A stretch of 64,000 nucleotides of DNA from Phascolomyces articulosus (Eukaryota; Mucoromycota; Mucoromycetes; Mucorales; Lichtheimiaceae): positions 744,001 through 808,000 of the forward strand of contig JAIXMP010000016.1 of assembly GCA_025677815.1 (NCBI GenBank), in the 5' to 3' direction. The notes under the pieces are model-generated. The model had not been told where the DNA came from and did no database searches. It saw only the letters and a program-made list of their open reading frames with translations. Both the position numbers and the translations under genes were made by a program. Positions within the stretch are counted from its first letter, which is position 1. The number at the start of each line of letters is the position of its first letter. Shown piece after piece: positions 11,397 to 25,000 of the stretch.

Positions 11397-13822
11397 AAAT
11401 TATATAATAAAAATTAGTCCTTCATGTTCTCTGATGTTCTTTTTTTTTTGTGAGCGCGGGCATGTGTGTTACATGCATATATGTACAGGAGTAGGAACAA
11501 AAACGGTAATATGGAATATAACAGAACAATATAAACTTGTATATAACATTTTCAATAGTTTAAACTTACGTCCACCCACCATGACCACAATCTAAATACC
11601 AAAAATTGGCATGCGATGCAATGACTTTATAACCTTTCTTTGCTGCTTCAGAAACAGCATTGGCCCACACTTGTAATACCACATTCTTGGGGATAGGTAA
11701 ATTATTATTGGTAACAGAATCTAACAAATATTCATATTCATGCAAACAGATCCCAGGAATATCGGATTATCATTGATAAAAAAAAAGTGAGAAAACTGGT
11801 GTGAAATTGATATATTCAAACATATGACTCTATATTATTACTATCAAATAGATATAAACAAATTATTTATATTAACACTATACCTTCCCACAGGATCGCG
11901 GTCTTTTTATTATCTTGAATGAATCCAATTTCTTTATCCAAGAACATATGCAAGAGATCATCCCCAGCGGCACCATGTTCTTGCATGTAGTCACGCACCG
12001 ATTCTTCTTCCTCCCAACATTTGTAAACTGGTTCATCACCCCCTCCATGGAACCAGGCATCTGGGAATAATGAAGCGACTTCAGAAATCACCTTGTTTAC
12101 AACTTCATAGGTTTTGTTGGTAATTGGGTTCAGTTGACCGGTTGTAGGTTCAGCCGCGTATCGTTCACTCCATTTGTTACTCTCGTCTAAAAAGAATCTT
12201 CCCAGACAAGTGCTATATATATATATATTTGTATAAATAATCATTGTTGTTATTATAGATTTGATCCCTCCTAGTTTTTAACGTTATAACAAGCATATGT
12301 TGTTTCTTGCATCCTGTCCAACTATTGAAAGTTGCTGTTAACTCTATACATACGTTATATCTTTATGTGCCAAACCCCAAGAAGCTGTATGTGCAGGCTA
12401 TAAAGTTATAGTTCATCATCAAAATATGCATAGTTAAGACAGTAGATTTTAGAATCCGTCTGTATGTTAATTTCTATAAAGCAGCATCACCCCTTAATTT
12501 TTTTTTCTTCCTTACCATATCAATTTCCGGAATGACACGGATACCTCTGGCTCGTGCATATTGTACAATTCTCTGAATATCGTCTTTGTTATATACATAA
12601 CGTCTGCTGTTAAGAACATAGGCACCATGCTGTGCAAGTTCAGGTGAATTTTCCAATCTGAGAGGGAAACTTTGTGAATCTGTAATATGCCAATGGAATA
12701 CCTATATAAATATATTTTAGTTTGAATTATTCCTTTTATGAATATAACTTTTGACAACAGCACTACGAAAACACATTTATACATGCCCCTCTCTTTTTTT
12801 TATCTCCTCTGTTTTCATTATTCTTATATGGATATATTTACATTTAGTTTATTATAAGCCATTGCATCGAGAGTTCGTAAAATATCTTTAACAGGGAAAT
12901 AATTTCTTGCTGTATCTATACACAATTAAGATGATTATTTTTTGTGAGACAAACAAAATGGATACACGCATACATTCTGCAACACCATACACATATTTTC
13001 ATGGGATCATTTTTTATATTTTTACTCACCCAACATTAATCCACGATGTGAAAATGCCGGAGCATCATGAATATGGATAGGTGTTTCTGGAATAAACAAA
13101 TCGACCTCTTTGTTACTATCAGGTTGTATATCATCACCGTTATAATCTTGGATGGGTGTATTTTCATCAAAAGAACGCGCTTGTACAAGTTGAGAAAAGG
13201 TCTCAAGACCATGAAGGGCACCCCATACCGTGGGAGATTGTAATATTGCTTTGCCACGGGCACCATCCACCTTCAATACATAAGATTCATCTACTCCAAA
13301 TTCGAGATCTTTTGTTACATCGTTGACCGTCACTTCCAACGATTTCAATGTGGATCCAGCAACCATCACCCTACGTTGACCTGCTACATATGCTTCACTA
13401 TCTACATATGGATTGGGCGTTTGTACCTATAGTATGTATATACAAAAAAAAACACGAAAGGAATAGGATGTCAACAGTAAGAATAACGGTGGGGCTATGT
13501 TTTTCTTTTTTTTAAAAAAGAACATAAGTTATATATACCGGGTTCCATTGTTCATGCGAAATCAACTGTGTATATCGTGAAACGGCATCATCTAACTCTT
13601 TCGGTGCATTTATCTTGAACGCTCGCTATATTCAAATATATTTAAAGTATGTTATGGATAAATAGCCAGATTAAAAACAAAAAAAAATCGATATAAACGT
13701 ACATCCAAGTTGAGATCCACGTTTCCAGATTCGACTGTTTGTGGAATAGGCCATAAAAAGACACCTTGGAGCGCCCAAGTAATCGATGGGTATAAAGCTA
13801 TCAAAACACAAGCCTTCTTCAT
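10471..13822 (-). CDS. Secreted GH20 beta-N-acetylhexosaminidase
   Basis: Eleven exons on the minus strand (13703-13822, 13539-13625, 13030-13426, 12842-12915, 12516-12701, 12354-12397, 11884-12212, 11570-11720, 11072-11347, 10715-10873, 10471-10528) sum to 626 codons and a stop. The N-terminus ([20 protein letters not shown]) looks like a signal peptide. A GH20b-type N-terminal domain is followed by the catalytic barrel with [46 protein letters not shown] and the catalytic pair D362-E363 in HGGGDE. The C-terminus [12 protein letters not shown] matches the usual disulfide-bearing tail. Members remove terminal GlcNAc/GalNAc from chitin oligomers and glycans, in the vacuole or wall space. The start is the only ATG giving a signal peptide. 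Family assignment is secure; substrate preference is not. Confidence 0.93.
11351..11397. repeat. (TA)n(TG)n microsatellite in a hexosaminidase intron
   Basis: A pure TA run passes directly into a TG run inside the intron between the exons ending at 11570 and starting at 11347. It begins only about three bases from the acceptor, so length changes could touch splicing. Confidence 0.85.
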
Positions 13823-14105
13823 ACTATTTAGCTATATAATGAAATAAGGGAGAAGAGAAAAAAGTGCGAAAAAGAAAAAAAAAAGGGAGAGAACGAAATA
13901 CACTGCATAAATATTGATCAGTCCGCAACAGTCATATTAATTGACTATTTCCAAACTTGCTTTGAACCCCTCGTTTTTTTCCCTATACCTGAAGATATAT
14001 ATTTATGTCTTATATTAAAGAACCCTATTTGCGCACCTCTTTCTTATTTGTAAACCTCTTTTATTTACAAATGAAAATAAATATTTCCTATTCAACAATT
14101 ACTTA
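13823..14105. other. Upstream region of the hexosaminidase gene
   Basis: Purine-rich 5' leader on the minus strand and AT-rich DNA. No gene seen. Confidence 0.5.
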
Positions 14106-14450
14106 TCATACAACTTCAATAGCTCGTTTTTCACGCGGCATCTGGTATATTCTCGCCAACGAAAAAAAAAAAAAAAGAATAGTGACCGACAGTATAGTCG
14201 TCAAATTTATCAGTGAATTTAGGTCATAACCTCTTTGAGAGTTAATGTAGAACAGTGCTCCCATATTCTTGGAATACTTAGGGACTCTCGAATATAATAG
14301 AGTTCGTAAATCATGCACCGTTTCAGTAATGGCAATGCCATGGCCCACCAAGTAATTTGTATACTTATGAATACCCAGAATAATGACATGCAAAGCATTC
14401 TGCTTAGAATCATTTCGCACTATTTGGTAACACCATACCGTAGCAATAAA
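14106..14450 (-). pseudogene. Unidentified coding relic
   Basis: A minus-strand open stretch contains residues that look protein-like (GIHKYTNYLVGHGIAITETV, then HDLRTLLYSRVPKYSKNMGA) and ends in low-complexity isoleucine/phenylalanine sequence. No splice partners, start context or downstream continuation are apparent. I do not recognise the family. Most likely a fragment of a dead gene. Confidence 0.3.
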
Positions 14451-16226
14451 AAAAATTCGGGTTCATTTGGGTCTGCAGAGGCTGATTTGCTCCATAAAAG
14501 TGTGTGTTCCCAATATTTAAGCTGCATGAACACCTTTTCTTCTTCCCCAACTCATCTTTTTTTGTGACAGCATTTGAGTCATCCCATTATCGTACCATTT
14601 TTTTCACCCTTTTTTCTCTTTGATTTTCTTACAATCATACCATCATGTACGGCCATAAACCTCATTTTTTTATCTTTCATGATACGCCGAATTACATTAC
14701 TTTATTTACTGAAGTAGCATTTTGGAGATGGAGTTCATGAATGAATGTGTATTTTCTGTTATTGGTATGCTGATTCATCGCTCGTTTTTAACGATTAAAA
14801 TAGCTATGAAATCTCATCTGGAGTACTATCATTTGATGGTCAAATCAATGGATATAAGTATGGATCAACCAATAAAAGTTTGATGGGATGAAAAATCGAC
14901 CTGATTTTCTTGGATAAAATGAATAAAACAAAACAAACTTCTGTCTGAGGAATTCAAGTAATGCAGACCAGAATGTAAAAGTTGGTCCAGCAAAACAAAA
15001 ACATCACCAATATAAAATCAATATTGGGAGTTTGATAAAAATTCCTGCCAGTTATTTATTTTGACACCACTGGCAAGTTCCATACTAGGTGCTTAGAACG
15101 TAGTACCCCAAAGGACAAAGTTTCAAATGGGCTATTTGCTATGAAGTTACTGATTACTGTTATTTTTCTTGAAAGAGGATTGATCGAATATGCCTTTATC
15201 TAAGTAAAAAATATATGGATGTTATGATTGCATGAAGGCTTAGTAAGAATGATTTGTTTTTGCTGCCTGGCGAGTTGGAACTTAGTGATTTTTTAAATAC
15301 CACCATTCTATTTCAGTATTAAGGAACTACGATGTCACGTCATAACATAGTTGACTATAATAGGGAAATGAATTGGCTATTTCAAAATTATTTGTTCAAA
15401 TTATGGCATAGAAGCAACTCTTACAGCAGGTAAAATGTGTTATTAAAGGTATTCGGAGATCCCATCGAAGTTGATCATCGGCTTGAACCATGCAAACATA
15501 GAGAGTATCTCTCTTCCGTCCACTTGTAACACATCCAAACGTTAACATACCCATGTCTATTAGTACCATATCTTCTATCGAGACCCAGACTAATAACAAC
15601 AATATATATTTTTAAAATGTATCATTTTTCCATATCATTATCATATATATTTTTTCTCCTTTAATATTACAACACTCTATATTATCAAATACCCTTACCA
15701 TTATTATGCGCTTATCATTCTAAACCTTTTATTTCTTTTTCTTCGCTCTTTGTATATACAAAATAAACTCTTCTATAAGTATTTTTGAGAAAAACTGGAT
15801 TATATATCTTTCTTCGAGGGATTTGGTTAAACACATAGCTTGATTTCCCCTTCACAAACACCAACAGGATGTAATCTATAATAACATTTATACAAGTTAT
15901 TTCCCCCCTACTGAGGTAACCAAAAAAAAAAAAAAATCAACAGTACTTGTTCTTCTTCACATACCCTATCCCATTATTATACTTCAGTTTTATTCTATAT
16001 ATTCAATCGATTCTTGTTTTAGAAACTGTACCGTCCCAATTAAAATTTGAAAGATAATTAGATCAATACTATTCTTATTATTGTTATTATTATAATTATC
16101 TTGAATTACTATTCCTATCATTATTCTCGTCTTCATATTACTTAAAATATTTACCTATTATCTTTATCTTCAATATCAACTGCGATGTTTTCACATGGTA
16201 TAGATAGATAGCATAGATAGAAATAA
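14451..16226. other. Gene-poor AT-rich DNA
   Basis: No supported gene. ORFs are short and isolated, including a minus-strand one at 15396-15602 without motifs. Confidence 0.5.
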
Positions 16227-16343
16227 CTAATTATTATTGGTTCCAGATTGGTATTGATCTGGCAATGTCAATTGATCGGCATCGTCCATATATTGACAGG
16301 AATTGCCCATCTTTTGGCACAGAAACGCCATCTCTCTGACAAC
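16227..16343 (-). other. Possible isolated terminal exon
   Basis: After a TAAAATAG acceptor, 39 codons run to a TAG stop (VVREMAFLCQKMGNSCQY, then an acidic Q/N-rich tail). The composition is protein-like, but no matching upstream exon was found on the minus strand up to 17.8 kb. It may be a relic of a removed gene. Confidence 0.3.
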
Positions 16344-17889
16344 CTATTTTATATAAATAGCCAAATAATTATTTTCAAATAAAAGTTCAGTTTATCTTTT
16401 CTCATTTTCTTACACTTTGAAATTATAGTGTTCTTTCTTAGTTCATCTCTTTTTAAGTAAGTGATTTATAACTTCGCAGCGTCTTTTCTATGTATTATAA
16501 ATAAGATGACTGACTTCTTTTATGGTTTCAGACATAATATTCCTGAATATTGAACACCTACAGACCCTCATATATTATTGCTATTTTGATCTTTATTGAT
16601 ATTCTTTATCCCTATCATATTATACTTTTTAATACTTTATTTACTTTTCAGAAGGTCTTTCAGCACGAATGATGAGACACTTCTATACATACTTACTTTC
16701 ATTCTACATTTCTACCTCCATCAATAGCAAATGCCTATTGTTACATATGAAGACAAAGAATCAGAAGCATTATCTTTTTATTATTAAATAGTGCGTAGCA
16801 ATTTAAACAATGATATCATTAATTATATACAAGGTCAATAGTTTATGAATAGTATATTCGTTTTGATAAATAACTGAGTATAGTTTATTCTTCCTCCTCT
16901 ACGTAGTATTATTTATATTATACACAAGCCCTGAATTCACACTCTACACCCCCCTCCTTCAACATTTATGAGGTTTTTTTTCTCTCTCTCTTATTCTTCT
17001 CCTTACCTACCCATATAACATTTTTCTTTGCATCTTATGGCACGCGAATGAATATAATCATGTATATGTAGAACATGGTATCTCTATGTTGTATTTCGTG
17101 TCTGTTTTTCGTTTTAAGCTTGATCATGCCACATATTCCCATGTTTGATTATTCACGCTGCCATTTTTTCACAATATAAAGCGTCCAATATGATGTATCA
17201 AGGCACTGCTATTATAATTGGCTAAACAAGCAAAGAGAGATAACTATCAAGATACTACATAAATTATACTATGCATAGTGCACGCTTGATGCTACAAAAC
17301 CTTAGTTTATTATGATGCTTCTATTCAACACGTCAATGTTCTCACCTTTTAATATAGACACTACTACGTAGATGGACAGTTTTTGAATTTTAAAATAAAA
17401 CAATGAATACAAGAACTGCTATTACTTTAGATTTGGCACGCTTATTTTTTTCTGGGCTTTTAGCACTATTATGCCGAAGGTAACAACAAGTTGATATAAT
17501 AGCGTAGATATCAAAAATAGGCTGGCTGGGAAAACTTAATATTTAGGAGGTCGCGAGTTACAGGTTATATAATAGAATTCCAAATAATTTTATACGAATG
17601 ACAGTAATAACACTTCATGTGTAGCACCCAAATAAGTTAAATAAAATGTCGAAATTACCATGTTTTCTCGCTTTTCTTTCTCCTTCCCGTTTTTTTCTAG
17701 TTACTTTTCACGGTATATAAAATAAATTAATAGTCAATATGTCATAGTTTAAAAAGGCACATAATGTAATTTTATCTACAGTTTCTTCTTCCACACAACA
17801 ATAGTCAATATCAACATCACCTAATACCAACGCTCGTGGTTTCCATACGGACAATATAAAAAAGCATAATACAGCACAACAAGGAACAA
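16344..17889. other. Gene-poor AT-rich DNA
   Basis: No supported gene on either strand; many short A/T runs and scattered stops. Confidence 0.5.
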
Positions 17890-19734
17890 CGACCAAAAAA
17901 GCACATGATCCTACTTGTTCTGATGAAGATTATTTAATTTCTGCACAAACATACCAGGAACAAAATGGCCTTCATTCAGCATTACGCATATGCATACAAG
18001 GATAAAAAAACATGACATCTTTATCAAGACACTATCAATATCCACAGCTGCATGATGCACTACACAAAGAAAAGGAAAATACACTGGCAAAACTCGCAAA
18101 AATAAGTCAAGTATGTTTTTTAAGCGTGCTCTCATTTGATATTTTGTACATTATCTTTGGGTACCTTGAATATGATGATTTTCTACGATGTTCTACAGTG
18201 TGTCGACATTGGTTTGATTTTATGACAAACTGGTCTGATTTTTGGTATAAAAAGTCAATTGACATACCCAACTTGAACAAGTCTACGTTGTGCCCCTTGT
18301 TACGCGGTGAAACACACGAGTTTGTTTTGGATGGTTCTTCATTGGAATCCACAACTGTACATGATTTACTCCTCTTCTTGAGTTTATGGGTAGGAAATCA
18401 GTCTATACAAAAAATAAGTGAGTCAAGAATAACAGAGCAGCATTTCATTACGATTATTGATGATATAGTACGTATTATACTATCTTCTTCCTACCTAATA
18501 ACTTTATCTTTTTGCTCATTTATGTATTTTTGAAAAAAAAATGTATGAGTGACCTTGACATAGTAAATAACTGCTAAAGAGGAGTTAATTGATAAGGGTG
18601 TGAGATACGTAAATGTCCAAACCTCCTTCACATATTCTTCTCCACATATATAATCGGGAAAAGTATTTAGGACAGTTTATCCCAAGCTGTTGAATCATAT
18701 CCTCAAATTTTAAACCTGATTATTACCGAGAGAGGTCACATTCCTGGGACAATCATCTGTGATATATACAATTCTGTTACGACTATCAACTCATCATCAT
18801 CATCATCGCAATCTACTGTCAGCACGTCTATATAAGATAATTAAAAAAAATGATAAACAGCTGCAAAAACAAATATGTTACACCAACATCAACAACAAAA
18901 GCTCCAGGTCTCCGCCATTTTGTTCTTACAAATTATAACATTGTAGATGGAAGAAAAGTAATGAATCAATTGTTCAAAACTTATCACACTTCCTCTCTGG
19001 AATTTTTATATTTAGGCTACGATGGTCGAGCCGTGGGTCAAGATAACTTCCATAAGCTTGCTTCTTATGAATGTCCCAACTTGAAAGAGTTTTGGCGCTT
19101 TACATCCAAGGATATACCATGGTGGTACAATAAGAAAGAATCCATGGCATCTGCCTTGGTACACTTTTTTTCAGTGTGTCCATCCTTAGAACGCATTAAA
19201 TTGGAAGAAACCTACAAGTGGTTGAGTAGATATGTGACTCGTCCTTGCCATCTTCTTGTGATCAATGCCCTAGTATTGTATACCATTGCTAAAGCATGCC
19301 CTCGACTACGCCATTTCTTTGTCTCTGATTATCTTGACTATTTTCGACTCTATGGTGAAAAATATAAACATGCAACCGTAATATGTAAGGAATCAAAGGT
19401 TACCCATGTCATATGTTTCTTTATTTTACAAGTTTGAAAATGGTCGACTTCAATCCGGATGACATGGGATTGATTAAAAAACCAGAAGCAGCCAAAAAGA
19501 ATAAAACCTATATCGGGAAAGGAATTATTGGAAACTCTCGCTGTACCTGAAATAAAGCCTCACACAGCGCTTACGTTGGTCAGGAAACTTGAAGCATTAA
19601 AACATTTACAAATTATATATGGTCGCAAAACATCTGTTCACAAGGGCGACTATGATGTGGATTAAGCAATGGAACCAATAAAGGAGATTCTTGAATGGTG
19701 TGGGGGTTCATTAGTGTTGTATCCTTATCCTTAA
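17890..19734 (+). pseudogene. F-box/LRR gene with in-frame stop and frameshifts
   Basis: Pieces in order: an N-terminal TPR-like stretch (SDEDYLISAQTYQEQNG), then an in-frame TAA at 18003-18005. After it the same frame continues through an F-box (FDILYIIFGYLEYDDFLRC, then STVCRHWFDFMTNWSDFW) to about 18410, where it breaks. LRR-type segments resume at 18850-19400 (SLEFLYLGYDGRAVG, ACPRLRHFFVSDYLD). A shifted frame near 19520 carries ALTLVRKLEALKHLQIIY, another stop lies near 19664, and the C-terminus PIKEILEWCGGSLVLYPYP follows. The relative at 44.8-47.0 kb has a sense codon where this copy has TAA (IQG-L-KN against IQG-stop-KN). Intact relatives are SCF substrate adaptors. A shortened product from the ATG at 18012 is conceivable but would lack the LRR part. 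Confidence 0.75.
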
Positions 19735-22098
19735 TTACTATGACTAGAAGTCAACAATAAAACATATATATCCTATTCTATAACCTTATAGCTGTATTAA
19801 AAAGTATTTTATAACATCTTGTTCTTTATATATATATATATAATGAATATCAGTTTGAAAAAATACACAAATGCTCTTTTCTATATATGACACTTTCGCC
19901 CTATTTTGCCCAAAGCATGTTTTTTAAGGTGATAAAACTAATACATACACGTTCCTATGATGAACAAGATCAGTTGAAGCACTCATATATGAAACTGATT
20001 TAAAAACATCCACACTGTCGGTTATTAATACTATAATCCATAATGATGGGATCATGGGTAACCCTTCTTGTATATATGGTCTATTATAAAAAGAAATTGA
20101 TGATAAATGTGTAATGAACCCTCGTTGTTGTACTTCATAGTTTTTAGTGCTGTAGTACACAGTTGATAAAAAAATAGATGTATATTTATATAAAGTCACC
20201 ACGTTGTATGTGTAGCAAATACAATGTTATTCTTGCTTTTGCGCACAGGCCTCTCATTCTTTTTCTTACTAAATTTAGAAAAGTGTAACTTACCACATGT
20301 CATCGGTTTTTTTTTCTTTTTTTTGTCAGGTAAACTCAGGATCATTATATTGCATTTTGTAAAAATTATGGAATCTAATATAATGGTATATTACAGCATC
20401 TGCAATAAAGTAATAATAGTAATAATTAATGCTGGTAACATTTACAAATTTCTTTATAAGAATGATTAAATCCTATCAAAAAGGGTGTAAAAAAAGTAGT
20501 TATAATATTATATTTTTATGTGTTTATATGAAATAATATATAATGTATTTACCCTGCCTTGAAAACCCGATTTTACAGTGTATATATATATATATATATA
20601 TACATAATTCAGTACTACATAACAAAAGTACCTTAATAAAAAGAATTATAGAAATTAATATATAGTACGACATAAACCTTGAAGGGAAGGAAGGTGAGTG
20701 AAGAAAGATAGAAAAATTTAGAGAGAGGTGCCTCGAACAACAAAGTTATTATAATTATTGACATGTGCTTTTTAAATATGTACAAATTTTATATAAATTT
20801 GTTGGTGCAATGTTTTGTGTCCTTTTTATGATGTTGATGGGATTCTTTGTTTTTTCATAAGCGATCTCTTCTTCTTGGGTAATAATGAAAGAAACAATAG
20901 AAATATTCAAGTATAAAAAATGTTCATAAATGGAAAAAGAGAAGAGAGGAGTTTTAAGGGGTTCCTGTCATATACTAAGAAGGTATATATAGTACACAGT
21001 CTAATAACCGCATCAAAAGAATCAGGGGAAGAGTTGCTGCTAATTACTAAGGTGATTATTATTGAGTAGTGATTATAATAAATTACTGTAAAGATGATCG
21101 GCGCATGTTGAGAGTTGAGTTTGTAAAACAACCCATTTTAATACATTATCAACACCACAAGCTGAGTTGGTGTATCAAGAAAGGAATGTGGACACGCTTA
21201 TAAAGCTATAATCATAATAGACACACACACAAGTCAATCTCTTAATAAGAAAAAATTGGTCGAGGCTTTATTCTCTCACTCTATACTGAATCTTATACAA
21301 GCCATCCCAACTGTAATTCATGTTCCCATAAGTAACAAATTGGTTTTGGGGTTACACCATTTAAGGGAAAAAGTGCATTTGTTACTATGAAAAACTATAT
21401 TTACATATTAAGGAATCTGCCGGATAAGTCAAGAAAAAGAAGAATAAGAAGCTTTTTTATAATTACAAATTGTTAAATTTGATGATGCTCATATATTAAA
21501 ATAACTGATTGTGGAGTAATTCATAATCAACATAATTCTATCAGCATATAACATCAGTTCAACACAAATAATTAATTTCAGAAATGAAGTTTTAAAATAG
21601 AATGAGCTAACCGTTTAAATATCTTTTTTGATGTTATTTTTGCAGAACAAAGCAAAAAAAAAAAAGTGGAAAAGTCTAAACCAATGTGTCACGAAAACTT
21701 TGTTTTTCTCAGTGAGTTTTTAGTTGTTGTTTGGACCAAGAAAGAAGAAAACCCCTTCCCACTTTTTTTTGACTTTAGTGCAACAAAGAAAGAGTCTGTT
21801 TTTCTCGACTTGAATTTTTTTTTATTTTTTATTATACAAACTTGTAATATTTTTGGTTCTTTCTTTCTCTTTCACCCCCGAACATTATTCACCATTTTAT
21901 ATCATATAAACGTTCCCTTTTTCTTTTAATCAATTCCAATTGGAAGTCTCGATTTTAAACGTTTTTATATACTTTCCTTTTCTCTCTCTCTCTCTCTCAT
22001 CCATTCATTCATTCACCCTCCATTCATTCATTTTTCTCCTTTCCTTTTTTATAAACATCTCACTTCCTCTTCCTCCCCTTGTACTTTAAACTTTCATT
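19735..22098. other. Intergenic region with TA microsatellite; RhoGEF upstream region
   Basis: No gene supported. A pure TA run lies at about 20579-20602. From about 21960 the sequence becomes strongly pyrimidine-rich (CT repeats and CATTCATTC), typical of a fungal promoter and 5' UTR, ending at the RhoGEF ATG. Confidence 0.55.
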
Positions 22099-25000
22099 AT
22101 GCTCTCTGCATCGACTCTTGCTTCTAATGCATCGGATGCATTCTCAACCAATTCAGGTGCACAAACGCCTTTATCACCTTATTCCAACGATTCCACCCCC
22201 AAAGTTCAAGGTGGTGGAGCAGCCAATCCATTAACCGACCTTATTGAAACTGAAAAAAGTTATATGGAAACACTCAAAATCATTGAGATTGTAACGTGTT
22301 TTTTATTTTTTCTATTTATCCCTAAGAACTATTAGTATTATAAATAGCAATTTTAAATAATATAATAATAACACGCAGCCCTGAATTTTATTAGCAATTG
22401 GCCCCTTTATGGACTAATCAATCAATTACTGACTTTACTGAACTTTTAAATAATGTTCAAGAAATCATTAAAGTCAATAAACGATTTTGTGCGGTAAAGA
22501 ATAAACATAGATTTGATTTCAATTTGAAAGGCAAAGAGAGAGGATTCTATATCTATCTCAAATAATTAGATAAATATACTCATATTCAATGTATAATGAA
22601 ATGGATACATTGATATTTATGTATACAACTTTAATTTTATCTTGCAGAAATTAGTCAAGATCGCAGCAAACCCTCAGACGATCAAGGAGCTTGGAGATGT
22701 ACTCATGCAATGGGTGAGTTATAAATATCTTTTTAATGATAATAAGCTTTTACTAGCTACTACTATTCACTTAGTAATAAATATCCAAACTGTGTTACTT
22801 ATTAAATAATAATTTTTTAATCTATTACTAACTAGATCGATGATATGGAAGTCCCATATGCAAGTTTCTCGCGTGGTTTTATTACCAATCTTAACCAGCG
22901 TCAAGATATTATTAGTCAACCTGGAATTCAAAATCTACTTAATGTAAAGATGCCAACCAACCCACGTTTTTCTAATTTAACTTTTTTTTTTTCAAAGAGT
23001 CTAAAATACCCATTTCACAACGTGTATACTTATTGCTAACTCTTTTATCCATATTCTATCTCTATGATAAAATTAATAATAGGATTTATCTACTCAAGCA
23101 TCTTATGTGATAACCTTAGAATCTTTATTTAATGCCCCAGTACAACAATTAAAATATTACAAAGTCCTTTATAGTGTAAGTTACCATCATGGATGAATGT
23201 TTTTATATATTTCTAATTTAAATCACAAGAACGAGGAAGCAAAAAAAAATTGTCATGTATTTTATAATAATGCAACAAAAAAAATAAATATAGCGCCTTT
23301 TAGAAAGCGCTGAGCCTGGTCGGGCTGATCACAAGCTCTTGGTGAAAGCGAATCGACGTATAGACACAGTCATGTTGATGGCCCAGAAAAGTTCTGGAAA
23401 ATCAACTGTGGCTGCAGACCCCTCTTCTTCTCCTTCTTCTTCAAGAGCTCACACTAAATCACTTCCTATCGTTACACCCATTCAAACCGACATGACATCT
23501 GTGCGTTCTGAGTTTATCACTTTTGATGGTTGTAAACTGGATTGCTCTCAAATTGTCGATCTTTTCAGTGGTGCACCTATGGTAACGTATTCTCTTGATT
23601 CTATTTTATTTATCCATTATCGGAAAAAGGGGAGGGTTTGAGGGAGGAGAGGAGGAAGAAAATGGTTCGATTGATGATAAGAGGCACAACCTTATTGTCC
23701 TTTTAACCGTATCATAATACATATTTATATATATATATACTCACTGTCCTTTATATATATAAATAGCCACAGTTCCAACCACGTTTACCAGACGATGCCA
23801 CGGCTGTTTTAAAGGATCACTTTGTTCAGTTACCCGGAGAAACAAACGAAACGACACCGATTCGCGTTCAGCTTATCCTTACGAACGATATTTTACTTAT
23901 AGCCAGAGAAGGTGCCAACAACACACATGCACTCCTCTACCCACCCCTTGCCGTCAATGATATTACAGTTAAGACAAAGAACATTGATCGAGAATTGGTT
24001 GGAGAATATGTAGTAGAATTGACTGTTGCGGGCAAAAAACCCTTGGCGATGCGCGCGGATAATAAAGAAATACGTAACAAGTGGGTCGGTGCTGATGAAC
24101 ATGCACCCAGTTCAATGACACTTTCACCAAAACCGCTTAGAATGGTAGTGCAAAAGCACGTTGGTAGCGGCGGAGAACGAGACGGATCATCAACACTTGC
24201 AGCAACATCTAATGATAATAAGAATGCCGCTCGAAAAAGTATGTTTAAACATGAAGTTTTTTCTTATTATACTGATCAAACGGGTGAAATTTCACCATTA
24301 TCTTCTGATGAGTCGGATACGGAAGATTTTCGTTCGCAAGGTAAGGGAATAATTCGTGTATGGAATTATGTAAAAAGACAAGAAAGAAAGAGGGAGGGAG
24401 AGGTGCGAAAGAACATAAAAAAAAAGAGGCAGGAAGAATACAAAACAAGTCAAGTGATAAATTTTAATACACAAAAGAAGGAAAAGAAAGAAAAAAGCGC
24501 CTCATCTTAAAGTTAAAATAATCCTTATTTAGTATTGAAAGCACCCAAGAATGAAGGAAAAACTCAACATGAAACTAAAACTTTACCTGCTCCGCCACCA
24601 CCCCCGAAGGTGAATAATGGTGCAAATGATCTGAAGCCCCAATCTTCTAGTTACCAAGACCCTCATCACCACTTATCACCAACACGTTCAGCAAGTCCAG
24701 CACCATCTGCTACATCCACGAGCACTTTTAATTCGTCAGCAACGGAAGATTCACCCGGTACGGCTGCACGACCTGTGTCACCCCGAACCATTGAAATCAG
24801 CCATGCTGTCGCACCGGTGGCTGCTATGCAAGCTGTAACTCAAGATTTTGCTGCTACCTCGATTGATTCTAAACCTTTACCTCGTACTTCTTCCACGAAT
24901 CGTAGTTTATCTCCTGCTCCCCCTATGAGTATGCCCGCACGTACTTCATCGTCACGTCAACCACCCCAACCTTTACAAAAGGCACTTCCTCAACAACCCC

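Noticed and set aside
24161..24352. Alternative-frame ORFs overlapping the RhoGEF exons
   Set aside because: Shadows of the DH-protein frame, which has consistent introns and domains.
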